The translations under genes and the position numbers were made by a program. 64,000 nucleotides of DNA from Lunularia cruciata (lineage: Eukaryota; Streptophyta; Marchantiopsida; Lunulariales; Lunulariaceae): contig OX419760.1 of assembly GCA_948567375.1 (NCBI GenBank), forward strand, positions 22,010,001-22,074,000, written 5' to 3'. Shown piece after piece: positions 1-11,878 of the stretch (position 1 is its first letter; every line of letters starts with the position of its first letter). Under the pieces are notes generated by a model. The model saw nothing but the letters and a program-made list of their open reading frames with translations. It made no database searches and was not told where the DNA came from.

Positions 1-1429
1 GCATTTGCACATAATCTTTCATGTGTAACAAACTGAGAATAGAAATTGTTGAAGCTAGAGAGAGATGAAAGCTTGCATAAATTGAATCTCAAAGACTTGC
101 CAAGATGGAGAAGTTGAGAATCAAAGAAATGAGTGTTAAGTCTAAAAGGTTTCAAAAGACAATTATAGAGTTAGCAAAAGCAAGGAAAACCTCAAAAGAA
201 ATTAGGAGCATCATGAGCCTCGTGAGCATGGTTCCAAGCTTAGATGAGATCCTCTTCCATGTAGATAATAGTGTAAGCCCATGCCATATAGAGAATATTG
301 AGTGATGAGTGATCAATAATGTATGAGTCACGGGACCAAGTGAAATGTTTTTGCACTTGTATCAAGTACATATTGTATAAGTTGAGTGCATCTACCTTAA
401 TATATAATCTTTTGCTCAATCTTCTTCTTGATGCATCTACTTTGTTGATTTGCGTTGTTAAAGGATTGTATTCCCATTTTGGTTAATCCAATGCTTGCAT
501 TGTTAATTTCCTTGCTTAAAGGATATTTGTATTCAAGTTTCTAGTTTAAACTATAATTATTACTTGGTTTATAGTATAATGTATTACTTAGTCTATAGTG
601 TATTACTTGGTCCATTGGTTAAGAATGGGAGAACACTTCATGAGTCTATTCGATGGTCTATTCACTCACCATGTTCAAGTGTAACTCTTTATTTCTCCAC
701 CAAGTTTGAGGATGACTCTTCACACTCCTCACCAAAATAGTCCAGATATTTCACTCTTCACCCATAGGAACTTCACCTTCCTAAGATCCATCCAACAAGT
801 AACAAGAGAAGAAACACTCTATCACTTTTTCTCAAGGTTTTCATGTTGATCCATGGATATCTAGAGGGTTTGCGCATTTCAAATATTGGAGAGTTTGACT
901 ATTTGAAAGATAGAAAAGAGATAGCTATAGATCCACATGTTATGGTTGAAAGGTTGGAGTGTTTGAAACCTGGTTTAGTGTTTTCTTTTTGAAACTTGAT
1001 TCAAACATTTGACCTAGTTTAGGCATTTGACCAAAACATTCAAACATGAGAGAGAGTTTGTTGTGAGTGATGGTAGAAAGAAGAGAAAATTGTGAGTGAT
1101 AAGTAACTCTATGAGTAGAAAAAAAACGTGTAAACTATACAAGGAGGTGTGAGAAGAAAACCAAAGTAGAGAAAAAACAAAAAAAGGACAAACAATGCAA
1201 GGATACAAGAAAGTAGTGGTTGAAGACAAGGGGCAGAGTAGAGGAGAAACAACTAAAGTACCCTAGTTGGTTAAATTAAATACTTTGATTGATCACATGC
1301 CATATGTAAAATGGTGTTTGATGGACAGAACATAGATTAAGGAAGCAATAGAGAGAATACACAAGATAGGTTGGATGCTTTGGAATTGAAAATTACCCTT
1401 GGGATGGAGTATCCATGGCCCCATGTAAG
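1..1429. other. Left flank, no recognised gene
   Basis: AT-rich sequence. The largest open frame (105-305, plus, 66 codons) has no motif I recognise and no sign of splicing that would extend it. I see no LTR, primer site or transposase similarity before about 1430, where homology to the end of a family B gag begins. Confidence 0.5.
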
Positions 1430-2570
1430 TTACTTATTGAAATTGAGCCAGTAAGTACACGAGGTACATTTATTGGCAATCTTTGTTTTTTGATGTGATT
1501 TTAGCATCTTCTTCAATTCATCTCTCCTTGTTGTTCAAAGGTCACTTGTATGGAGGTAGAGGGCCTCTAGGAAGATAAGCCCAATAATTAATGGCTATAT
1601 GCCCAACTCTATCACAATTGTAACAACATCATTGTTTTTCTCAAGCCCTTCTACTCATGGGACTCCATCTCTCTATTCTTTCACCCATCCATGTTCTCCT
1701 TGGAGTAGTCGTGCTCCTTGATCTTGAAACCAAATGGTTCCCAATTCCATAGGAATTGGTCTACCAACATGTATTGTTTTAGCCCAATAGTGTTGAGTCA
1801 AAACCACCCTTCACCTCCTCCAAGCATCCATGCTATTCTTTGAGCGAATTCAATGGCTTCAAAAACAATGAGAAAATTTTTGTATTATTACCTCTTGGTG
1901 AATTTGCTTCTTTTTTTTGAAAAATTCAAGAGCTTCTAATGGACTCATATTAGTTATTGCAACTTGCAAATTGAGAAATGCTTCCATGTACTCATGTATG
2001 TTGTTCTTTTGATTCAAACCTCATAGTCAAGTTTGAGTTATTTGCATGGAATCCACATATCAAAAATTCTTCAACAACTCTTCTTGGATTGCCATCCAAG
2101 TGATCTCTCTTCCTTTTGCCAACCTAATCAATCCAAAGCACCATAACATGTGAGGGTTTTATCAGTCAAGTACCCACATGCAAACATACTTACGGAATAA
2201 TTGGTGATCTCAATTATGAATAATCACAAGTATCAATTAATCCTTGGAATCTAATTTTCCAACACTCCCATGGAACATTTTCCCTTGTAAGACTCAATGT
2301 TGCATATCTTCTTCATCCGTAGTAATTATTTGGGTTCATTGTTGATTGGGGTTGGTGTCATAGGCATGAGTGACTCTTCAGTTACTTTGGCCACTATTAT
2401 TGGGTTTTGGGATGATTCTTCTCCTTGTATTACCTTATTTTTCTTGAAGGTATATACTTGACTTTGGAATGTCTCCATTATCTTCTTGATCTCCCAAAAC
2501 TTGTTCAACATCCCCTTTATTCCTAGTATCAGCTTTTGCAACTATGGCTCTATGATTCATATACATGGTA
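1430..2570 (-). pseudogene. gag pseudogene of truncated family B copy
   Basis: The N-terminal part (2541-2326) encodes a stretch like the family B Gag start: GMLNKFWEIKKIMETFQSQ here against GMLNEFREIKMTMETLQSQ at 25818 onward. The rest follows in broken frames towards the zinc-knuckle region and ends at the conserved bases before the protease (about 1440, ATTGAGCCAGTAAG). The codon at 2544-2542 is TAG, in the same position as codon 4 of gag in two other copies. Confidence 0.75.
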
Positions 2571-2639
2571 AACACTCAATTTCTACTTCTTACTTCAATA
2601 GAGGGTTAATATGATCACTTGGGAGAAGGCCCACAAAAT

Positions 2640-3010
2640 TTAGATTACCACTAGGATCTCAAAGTCTATCACTTGTTGATAATATTCCTCACCAAAATTA
2701 TATATTATGAAATCCCTAAACATCATTTTTGGTCTAACTACATAATGGATTTCTACATGAGTGTTGAAAGGGAGAGGATTTGGTATATTCAGATCCATTG
2801 CATCAAACATAATGTAGATTTTCAAATTCCACTCTTTATCATATATCACCATAAGTAAAATCACCGAGTTTGGCAAAATTCATCACTATATCAATAGAGT
2901 TTATTCTAAAATGGTAAAGAAGATATACTCTCACTTGCTCACAATGGATGTATATAATCTTGATGTGGAATGTATTCAAGAAAAGAAAGTAGGGTGGAAG
3001 AAATTATCTT
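2640..3010 (-). pseudogene. Family B leader ORF (conserved between primer site and gag), degenerate
   Basis: The stretch 2876-2640 reads continuously through the YDKEWNLKIYI block and on through PNPLPFN, YVVRPKMMFRDF and FGEEYYQ. In the other family B copies these two halves lie in different frames, so this copy is the one in which the frame is joined. The upstream half (to about 3010) has frameshifts. No known domain is recognised. See the first finding for the comparison with family A. Confidence 0.6.
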
Positions 3011-3144
3011 CCAAGAGCCTCCATCCCATCCTCTCTCTAAAACACCCTCAATCTATCAATTGCACTATGTTTTCTTCCCTTGAAATTACTCAATCTCAAT
3101 AGTCCGTGTTTCTCCAAGATGTGTGATCCACTCTCTTGGATTAA

Positions 3145-3163
3145 AACACCTACTCTGATACCA
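3145..3163 (-). other. Primer-binding site, tRNA-iMet type
   Basis: On the minus strand the sequence is TGGTATCAGAGTAGGTGTT, directly downstream of the LTR. The first 11 bases match the primer site that plant LTR retrotransposons use to anneal initiator-methionine tRNA. The same string occurs at 28579-28597. Confidence 0.85.
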
Positions 3164-3164
3164 T

Positions 3165-3613
3165 TTTAATGTTCCAAGAACAAGAGAACCCCCAAGAGAA
3201 GCACAAGAGAAGAAACAGAAGGCTTCATCCCTCAATACTCCAATGCCCCAAAGTGGACCTTGTTTTTATTATATAGCAAAGAGTATCCATTCAAAGGGAG
3301 CTCCATCCTTAGATTATTTGCATGGATTGGTGACAAGTTGATCCTTTTCCTATTTGGCTGGTCAAACAAGTTTGATTAGAAGGAATCTTTGGGGAATCTT
3401 TTGGTATGAAGCTCAAAATAGCATGGATGAGGTACCTTTGGAAAACTCTTGACAAGACAAACAAGAGTGTTTTTGGCCTTTGCTTTATTAGTGAAAGTAC
3501 TATTTTAGTGACACCTCTATCAAATCTACTTAGACCATCATATACAACTTCTTTCCATATATTACCAAGCCAATTTATACTTGTAGATAATATGTCTAGC
3601 TAATAGTATTATA
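3165..3613 (-). repeat. Degenerate 5' LTR of the truncated family B copy
   Basis: About 450 bp, aligning to the 28599-29352 LTR with internal deletions. It shares the block around the TATA-like stretch (near 3268-3280) and the terminal block ending in TATTATA where intact copies end in TATTACA. The inner end lies next to the primer site. Confidence 0.8.
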
Positions 3614-3669
3614 CTCACTCAAATTATTGTGTTACAATCAAGACCCCTAAGCAATTCTCCCTCCTTATT

Positions 3670-5250
3670 AGAGTTGTGGTGCTTGGAGCATCTTTTCATA
3701 TAGGTTCTTGCATGATGCAATACTTTTATGATGAAAGTGGTCTTGCCATTTATAATGGTTGTAATGAAAAACTGACTTTAGGTTATACTCAAATTGCATG
3801 CACTGTTTGTCCAAAGAATATTGCAAAAGTGATGGAAATATTCTTTTGCTACTTAATTGCATTAGATTTTTCAACTCTACATAGAACGTTGTATCTTAAC
3901 ATTTGTGTTCACTTTGAGTCTAGACACTATGGAAAACTTTCATTTAATGGAAATACATTTTTTTGACCAACGCACCAGACAATTAATGTTTAATCATCTC
4001 ATCAAGTTTATGGATGCATCTTTTCCTTTGTGGAAATATTTTTTGATTGGAGTATCAACTGATGGTGATTGTTTAATGATAGGAAGGACTAAAGGACTGG
4101 TCACTCATATTTCTCAAGCTTCTTCTAATTCTTTGATTCAAGTTAGTGTGGTATGCACCAACTTGATGTCATGATGCAAAAAGTCTTTTGGGACACCCTC
4201 AATGAAGATTTCTATCAAAATTGACTACTATGATTGGGTACTTGCAAAGGCAACAAACATTGGTATTTGGCATGCAATCAAAGTGTCCCAAAGTGGGCAA
4301 TACATGCTAGCTATCAATGGATTCATCTGCTTCATGGCTAGTTGCAAATGTCATTCCTCTTTTGGAGTATTTTGATTCCAAGAAGCCTTACTGTACTCTA
4401 GAGAAATTTTGATGGATGTTTGCTATTCAAGATTTTGTTCACAAAGCCATGATTTTGTTCAAATCTCTCCAAGGTTTAACTACATCATTGTTTGTGAAGT
4501 GTTCCAAACTTGTTGGCCTTATTGATACTTATTGTTGAATGATAAGAATGACTGGTCCGTACTTTGAGCAAGAGTTGGCTTTGGTTGATCACCCTTCTAC
4601 TAAGGTTTGTGGATCATATGTACTAACTCATGCTCCATGCCCATTCCACTCTTTATGGTCTAGGTCTTTGGTTTTTTGACAACCTCTTTCTCTTTCAATA
4701 GATGTTGTCAAATGATTGGTAATTAATTTTGCAAAGTTATTTGTTGAAGCGGCTTGTGCCATTGACACCATTTTTAATGAACATGATAATGATAGCAATG
4801 CCACCTACAAGCTACCTCCTATTTTACCTATGCAGCAAGGTTGAATTGATATGTGAGCATTTAGTCAAATCATTGGTCAGCACAAATATGCCTTCTCAAG
4901 ATGTTGTACATAAATGATATCAACCAAATTGGAAATGATTTTATTTCATTCTGTTGTGCATATTGAGAAGAGCCTTAGTTCAAAGCAGCACTTGATGGAT
5001 GTGAGGAAAGGACTACCAATTTTGTAAATGGTTGGTATGCAAGAGTATCCTTTGATCGATTTCCACAACTCCAAGCTTTTTGTAGAAGCCTTGTTTCTAC
5101 ATTCCCCAATATTGCTATTATCAAATCTGATTTCTCTATCATCAGTTGGGAGAAAAGATGAGTACCATGTCTTTGATTGACTTTTCTTTAGAAGGAATCT
5201 TACATTGCAAGCAATTTGAGAGACTTAAGTTGTTTTGCACATCATTTTAA
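3670..5250 (+). pseudogene. hAT-like transposase pseudogene
   Basis: Fragments in successive frames follow the order of a hAT-superfamily transposase-derived protein. They are: a block around YNGCNEKLTLGY (3750-3800); LDFSTLHR...YLNI (3868-3905); a block with FFDQRTRQLMFNHLIKFMDA then WKYFLIGVSTDG (3950-4070), the latter being the characteristic G-V-S-T-D-G motif of the RNase H-like fold; then QLDVMMQKVFWDTLNEDF in a shifted frame (4155-4210). A C-terminal block contains FPQLQAFCRSLVSTFPN, SDFSIISWEK and SLEGILHCKQFE (5055-5225), typical of the hAT dimerisation end. At least four frameshifts or stops separate these pieces, so no protein is made. The N-terminal zinc-finger part is missing on the left, where the family B LTR ends at 3613. 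Confidence 0.8.
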
Positions 5251-5259
5251 GTCAATTAA

Positions 5260-5916
5260 TTTGGAGGATATCTAAGCATTCATATATTTCTCATGAATAA
5301 ATTTCAATTTCTCCTTTAAATAGCTTATTTAGAATTTATGGGAATTTTTATAAATGCAGAGGTTGACCATAGCCTATACTCCAATATATATTGTTAGTGT
5401 TGTAACCTCTTGCACTATGAGGCCGTATCCACTCATGACTATGGGTAGAGCTATTTGCTACCTATGCTACTCATTTGATAGTTGTGGGAGCATGCATGGC
5501 CGGATAGTACTATCAAACATTTACAAATGTGGTAATAATATCTTTTTCAAGTGGGAAAGTTCACGCCAAATATAATGGCCTTAGGTAGGTAACACCTTGT
5601 AAAAATAAAATAGGCCACTTATGTATTCCACAACTAGGGGAAGAGGTGACCATGGGCTATGGCATGTATTAATGTGTCTGAGATGAACAAACTATAAAAA
5701 TCCATTTTTCCCAAAGGAGAGCCCAAAACTCTCATACCACCTACAATGAATTGCAAGCTTGGTGAGAAGTTAGAAGAGTGAGTACTTTGCACGTGCTCCA
5801 AACCTTGTACTTATGAATCTAGACTCAAAAAATCAAGGCATCTAAGCTAAGTGTGAAATAAAATACTACTCTAAGTACATCCTCTTAAGGGCTCATAATA
5901 TGAAAGTCGTCCAAGA
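5260..5916. other. Intergenic, nothing recognised
   Basis: Between the hAT-like pseudogene and the family C 5' LTR. The open frame at 5354-5575 has no recognisable motif. I see no repeat boundary or RNA gene. Confidence 0.5.
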
Positions 5917-6046
5917 TGTAACAATATGGAGCTTATTGGTGAGTTATTCAAGATTAACAAAGTAACAAATAGGCCAAATTAGCTAAATCTATTCTAGAAG
6001 CATCTAGGAAGCTACTTGGCACTCTCCAATTGTTGGGTAATATGCA
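5917..6046 (+). repeat. Family C 5' LTR, left piece
   Basis: About 130 bp with the same order of blocks as 17341-17470 (AGGCCAAATTAGCTAA, CTAGAAGCATCTAGGAAGCT, TGTTGGGTAAT). Homology stops at about 6046, where family B leader sequence begins. Confidence 0.8.
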
Positions 6047-6129
6047 TGCAAGAACATGAGCTATTAAAATTGAGTAATTTGAGGAGAGAAAACATAGTGC
6101 AATTGCTAGACTTGGGAAGTATTTTAGAG

Positions 6130-6495
6130 AGCGGATGGGATGGAGGCACTGGGAGGAAAATTTCCTACACCTACCTTCCCATTTTTGAATCCATTCCGCA
6201 TCAAGATTATATACATCCAACGTGAGCAAATGAGAGTATCTCTTGTTTATCACTTTGGAGCAAAATTCATGGATAGAGTAATGAATTCATCAAACCCAAT
6301 GATTCTACCTGTGGTGGTATACGATAGAGAGTAAGATTTGACAATCTACATTCTATTATGATGTTATGGATTTGAATGTATCAAATCCTCATCCTTTCAA
6401 CATACAATTAGAAATTCATTATGTAGTTAGACCAAAAGTGATTTTTAGAGATTTTGTAGTCCGCAATTTTGGTGAGGAATATTATCAATGAGTGA
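6130..6495 (+). pseudogene. Family B leader ORF
   Basis: 6140-6334 reads through YIQREQMRVSLVYHFGAKF and NPMILPVVVYDRE to a TAA. A second half reads FYYDVMDLNVSNPHPFN, YVVRPKVIFRDFVVRNFG and EEYYQ in another frame (6352-6490). The same two halves occur in the copies at 25344-25740 and on the minus strand at 24300-24010. No known domain is recognised; the protein-level similarity between copies suggests it was once coding. Confidence 0.6.
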
Positions 6496-6609
6496 TAGCC
6501 TCTAAGTTCCTTTGGTAGTTCCCATAGTTCATGCTCCCTCTCAAGAGATCATTCTAACCTTCTATTGAAGTAGGAAGTAGTAATTGAATGTTGGCCATGT
6601 GTAGGAATC

Positions 6610-7705
6610 ATGGATCCACACTTGCAAGAGTTGATGCAAGGGATGCAAGGGATGTTGAACGAGTTTTTAGAAATCAAAATTACCGAGGAGGAATTGTAGA
6701 ATCAAATATGTACTCTCAAGAATGATCATGTAATGCAAGAAGTGGAGTCATTTCATCAACCAACATCAGCAATCAAAGTACTTGGAGAGTTATGCATGCC
6801 AATGACATTGATTCCAATCAACAACCAAGCCATATTGTTACCACAAATGAAAAAGACATGCAATATCAAGCCTTCCAAAGGATAACATTCCATGGGAGTA
6901 GTGGAAAATTAGATTTCAAGAATGAATCAATATCTTCAATTGTTCACAACAAAGATTGCTGATCATTTTGCAAGTATGTTTGCGTGTGGATACTTGACCA
7001 ATAAAGCCCTCACATGGTATGAGGCTTGGGGACTATCATTGCTGGTAGAAGAAAGAGAGTCACTTGGATAGCCATGCAAGAAGGGTTGCTCAAAAATTTC
7101 CAATCTGTGGAGTCTGTGCAAATGGTACAAACCAGACTCTAGGAGTTGAAGCAAAAGAATAGCATACAAGAATACATGGAGGCATTTCTGGATCTATAGG
7201 TTGCAATAATTGAGATAAGTCCAACCAAAGCTCTTGATGATTTCAAGAGAGGATTAAAAGAGTGGAGTTACCAAGAGGTAATGGTGCAAAATCCTTCTAC
7301 TATTTTTGAAGCCATTGCTTGCACTCAAAGAATAGCAAGGGCACTTGGAGGAGGTGAAGCAATAACACCGATGCAAAAGTATTGAGCTGAGACACACCAT
7401 TTTGGTGGACCAATTCCTATAGAAGTGTGTAACATTTGGTTCCAAGATCATAGAGCAAGACCTCTCCAAGGAGGATAGAGATAGGTCAAAGAAAGGAGAG
7501 AAGTCCCATGGGGAGAAGAGGCTTGAGCAGAACAATGATGATGTTACAATTTTGGCAAAATTGGGTACATAGCTATCAATTGTCGTGCTCGTCATCTTAG
7601 AGGCCCTCAACCTCCATACAAGTGACCTTTAGACCACATGGAGAGACAAATTGAAGAGGAAGATATAGAAACCACATTGGAAAATGAAGATCACCAATAA
7701 ATGTA
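6610..7705 (+). pseudogene. gag relic of family B copy
   Basis: Starts ATG at 6610 and reads MDPHLQELMQGMQGMLNEF. Later blocks match the 25818-26894 copy, including KALTWYEAWG, RTRLxELKQKNS and the zinc-knuckle region near 7540-7600. Many stops break it. Codon 4 is CAC, not the TAG seen in three other copies. Confidence 0.75.
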
Positions 7706-7759
7706 CCTTGTGGCCTTAATAGGTCGGTAAAGAAGAGTAAAAGTAGGGGAAAGAAGAAG

Positions 7760-8100
7760 ATGAGTGTGGAAAGATGGAGGAAGATAAACACACAATTAAT
7801 TTTTGTAAATAGAGTGGAAGAAGGCAATCCAGTGAGAGTGTTTATAGACCTTGGAGCAACAAATAATTTCTTGTCTTGCTCTATTGCAATAAGGTTGGAG
7901 ATGGAACTAGAGAAGGATGAGAAGAACAAAGTAGAGTTACTTAATGGTAAGATAGAGAGGATTGAGTCATTACCTAGAAAGGTAATACTCTCTGTAGGAG
8001 AGTATTAAGAAGCAATTGAGTGGTGAGTGATACAACTAGCTCCTTATGATGTTATCTTAGGTATGTTGTGGATAGAGCATTGTAGTCCCACGGTGGATTG
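7760..8100 (+). pseudogene. Protease relic of family B copy
   Basis: Open from 7760 to 8008. VRVFIDLGATNNFLSCSIA carries the aspartic protease active site as D-L-G where D-S-G or D-T-G is usual; the downstream Y-D-V-I-L-G-M-L-W block follows after a stop. It is interrupted at 8101 by the solo LTR. Confidence 0.75.
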
Positions 8101-8101
8101 G

Positions 8102-8852
8102 TGTAATACCAAGAGCTAGCCATATGATCTAGATGTGAAATTCGGTTTGGTAACATCTAGAATGATGTTATACATGATGGTTGAAATAGATCAGATAGAA
8201 GTATCACCAAAAGAGTACTTCTACTAATAGGGTAGAAACTGAAATAGACTTGAGAACCTTAGAACCAATAGCTAGACATATGATTTAAAGGTGAGAATTG
8301 GTTTGGTAACATCTGGAAGGATGTTACACATGATGGTCTAAACAGATCAGAAGGAGGTATCACCAAAAGGGGACTTCTAATAATAAAGTACGAACCAAAA
8401 TATGCCTGAAAACTTTGAAGGCAATTTCGGAGGCCTAAACGGATGAATTAGGCCTCGAAATTGTGTAGATTCCCCCCCCAACAAAGGAAAGGCTGGCCTT
8501 CCCTTCCCCCTGGTTTTTCTCATCGAGAGCTTTCCAACGGTACCTTACTCACGTGATTCTGAGATTCCTACAGGAAGATTCCCTAAAAGATTCCCTAAAA
8601 GATTCCCTCCGGTCAAAGCTTGTTTGACCAACCAGATAGGACCCAGACCAGACATGTCACCCATCCAAGTAGGTAATCCAAGGGTGGAGCTTGCTGACAT
8701 GTCACCTATCTGTGTCCCTAATCCTATGGTGGAGCTTCCTTGGCGGAGATCCTCTTTGTCTATATAATAAAGAGAAGGTGCTCCCTTGGGGCATTGATTG
8801 TTTGAGTGTGCAATCTGTGTTTTCTCTCTTCTCTTGTCCTCGGAGTATTACA
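8102..8852 (+). repeat. Family B solo LTR with 5-bp target duplication
   Basis: 751 bp from TGTAATACC to TATTACA, very similar to the 27821-28559 LTR. It is flanked on both sides by ATTGG (8097-8101 and 8853-8857), a perfect target-site duplication. Across it, the older family B copy reads on (GGTGGATTGG then ATTGGAGAAAGAAAGTAG). It is therefore a later insertion reduced to one LTR by recombination. A TATA-like TATATAA lies at 8761-8767. Confidence 0.95.
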
Positions 8853-10480
8853 ATTGGAGAAAGAAAGTAGTGAAAACTAATCAATGGAAGATCTTTGGAG
8901 TTAAAGGAAGATCACAAAGGCAAGAGTTGCCTATGTATATCATAAGGACCACATCTATTGGTAAGACAAATAAATTTTTCATGGATATAATAAGAGAAGT
9001 TTAAAGTACTTAACACAATGGAAAATTTTTTGAGAAATTGAAAGATGTGGTCAATGAGTTCCAAGATGTCTTTCTAGATGAATTACCCATAGGTTTACCA
9101 CCACAAAGGAGAGTAGATCATAAAATTGAGATACTTCTTGGAAAGACACCTCCTTGTAAGACCTCATATTGACTATCACCTCATGAGTTGGAGGAGTGTA
9201 AGGCTCAAATCAAGGATATGTTGCAAAAGGGTTTATCTAACCTACCAAATCACCATATGGGGCTCCTTTATTGTTTGTGAAGAAGAAGGACAAAATAATG
9301 TGCATATGCATTGACTACCAAGGACTAAATCAACAAACTATGAAGAAAAAAAATCCATTATCTCACATTGTTGACTTGTTTGATCAAATAAATGGGGCAA
9401 GGCACTTCACCAAACTTGATTTGCGGAGCGGTTAGAACCAAATCAGAATTGTGGAAAACGACATACACAAAACGGCCTTTCAAACAAGGTATGGTCACTT
9501 TGAGTACTTAGTGATGTTTTTTGGCCTCACCAATGGTCATGACTTTGATGAATGATATATTTTGTCCGTACTTGGATAAATTTGTTATCATTTTTCTTGA
9601 TGATATCTTAGTCTACAATAGGACGTTAATAAAGCACAAGCAACATATGTAAGAAGTCCTTCACATTTTGTGACAGAATCAATTGTATGCCAAAATCTCA
9701 AAGTGCAAGTTTGGCAAATCTGAAGTAGACTACTTAGGGCATAAAGTAAGTGCAAATGGTATCCAAGTGTTAATAGATAAAATAGAGGTCATTCAAAATG
9801 GAGTGTTCAAGAAGATCATATGCAACTCAAGAGTTTCTTGGGATTGACAAGGTTTAATCATCACTTTATCAAGGACTTCTCCAAGATTACATAACCTCTA
9901 ATAACACTATTGGGTAAGGAGAAGAAGTGGGTATGGAGAACCACACAAGAATTGGCCTTTAAGAGTTGAAAGACGCATTACTACATACACCAATCTTGAA
10001 ATGGTATGACCTAAAACGTCCAATCAAGATGGCTATAGATGCATCAGGTGTAGCAATAGGAGCAATCTTACAACAAGAATGGTAGGATGGATGACACCCA
10101 ATTGCATACTTCTCTCATAAGTTGTTATCGGTAGAATGTAACTATCACACCACCAAATGAGAAGAGTTGACCAATGTCCTTGCAACCAAGCATTGGAAGC
10201 ACTATCTAGGTGAGAAGGCATTTGTGGTAGAGATGGACCACAAACCTCTAGTCTATCTTGAGACATAAAAAGATCTTTCTTGTCAATAAATTCACTGGGC
10301 AGAGTGGAGATACTAATTCAACATGACAATTGGACATGTAGAAGGCAAGAAGCAACTTGTAGATGAATTCACCTAAATGCTGATAGAAAACAATTTGGTG
10401 GTAGAAGTCAAGATAAACCCTAAATTTTGGCTCACAATTCTTGCTACTAAAAATATTGATCCATAGAATGTAGGTGCTCA
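8853..10480 (+). pseudogene. Reverse transcriptase and RNase H relic of family B copy
   Basis: Pieces follow the gypsy order: the pre-RT segment (WRKKVVKTNQWKIFGVK), a finger block with [12 protein letters not shown], palm blocks TKLDLRSG and a box reading FLDDIL (about 9590-9610), the connection ([14 protein letters not shown]), then RNase H with MAIDASGVAIGAILQQEW (10030-10082). Stops occur about every hundred codons. Confidence 0.8.
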
Positions 10481-10489
10481 ATCATCCAA

Positions 10490-11870
10490 AGGCATCACCA
10501 ATATCCAAGGACTCACCTTTTGTGATGGTAGGTTATGGATCTTGGATGACACATATCTAAGAACCACCATCCTAGCAGAATGTCATGATTCTGCCATTGT
10601 AGGTCACAATGGAGTAGAAAAGACCTTGGATGCAGTCAAACTCCATTACTATTGGCCCAAGATGAACAACAATGTGATGGAATATGTTTGGAGCTGCCTA
10701 CCTTGTCAAAAAACAAGGCTTCTAATCAAGCTCTCACATGACTCTTCCAACCTCTCCCCACCTCCTACACAACATTAGGAATAAGTAAGCATGGAAATGG
10801 TTTGTGAATTGCCTAAGAATACCTTTGGTTTGACTCTATCATAGTCTTTGTCAATCAACTCAGTAGAATAATTCATGTGCATCCAACCAACAAGGATGTA
10901 ATTGCTCCGCAACTAGCTCAATTGTACTTAGATGCAATCTTTTCCAATCATGGTTTGTCTTGAGTGCTCATCATAGATAGAGGCACTTAATTCACTAGTT
11001 TGTTTTGGAGAACACTCTTTGGGTTCTTCAAAACCAAATTGGTCATGTCCATAACTTACCATCCATAGACCAACGGACAAATAGAGAGTGCAAATCACAC
11101 TATTGAGGACATGCTTCGTAGGTTTACTTTGCATGAGCAAGAGAGTTGGGACACCTTACTCCCATTGGTGGAATTTGCTTACAAAAATTCAGTGAATACC
11201 TCCACACAAGTCACACTAATCTTCCTGATGTATGGAGAACATACTTTCACACCTTCAAGCTTGATTAAGGTCCATTTGGTGGCTATCAAGGTTGAAACTA
11301 TCAACACTTTTTTTTTTATAGAATCCAAACATGGTGTGGAGAACACCAAGCTTTAAGTTGCAGATTGCACAAAATTGGCAAAAGCCGTATGCAGATGCAC
11401 ACTGCCAACACATGGAGTTCAATGTGGGTGATCAAGTCTGGTTGTCAATTTCCAACCTCAAGTTAGTTGTCCTCATAAGCTCAGACCTTGTTTTATTGGA
11501 CCTTTCACTATCCTTCATTGCATTGGCGCCGTGGCCTATCACTTGGAGCTACCACCACATATGAAGATCCACCCAATGTTTCTTATTTCCCTATTACGTT
11601 GATATGCTCCTTGGCAGCCCTACTTCTCTTCCATCCAATAAACTTGACCTTGTCTAACACTTGTTGATGAGGCAGAGTATGAGGTTGAATGCAATTTTAA
11701 AAAATGCATCCATGGTACTTGCCATCCGTGTGTGGAATATTTGTTCCAATGGAAAGGGTAATCATTATATGAGGCAACTTGGGAGCTAGAAGCCAACTTG
11801 ACCAATGCACCAATGTTAGTTCAATCTTTGAGCAACAAATTTGAAACAAGGATGTTGTGTCTTAAAAGGG
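10490..11870 (+). pseudogene. Integrase and chromodomain relic of family B copy
   Basis: 10542-10778 contains the zinc-binding domain: H and H in ECHDSAIVGHNG and the C-x2-C in SCLPCQ. The catalytic core and C-terminal domain follow in broken frames (11111-11356, QESWDTLLPLVEFAYKN). The chromodomain remains near 11670-11790 (YEVECNF..., YLFQWKG, LYEATWELEANL). It runs into the polypurine tract before the 3' LTR. Confidence 0.8.
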
Positions 11871-11878
11871 GAGAGGTC

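Larger units (their letters stand above)
1430..3613 (-). mobile_element. Truncated Ty3/gypsy family B copy: 5' LTR, leader and gag only
   Basis: Read on the minus strand this is a 5' LTR (3613-3165), an iMet-type primer site (3163-3145), a leader reading frame (about 3010-2640), and a gag relic ending near 1430. It aligns block for block with the family B copies at 18661-29352 and 24475-28559. Protease, reverse transcriptase, integrase and the 3' LTR are absent; sequence left of about 1430 is unrelated. The gag carries several frameshifts. The right edge abuts the hAT-like pseudogene, whose N-terminal part is not visible, so this copy or its deletion may have removed it. No target duplication can be scored because one end is gone. 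Confidence 0.85.
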
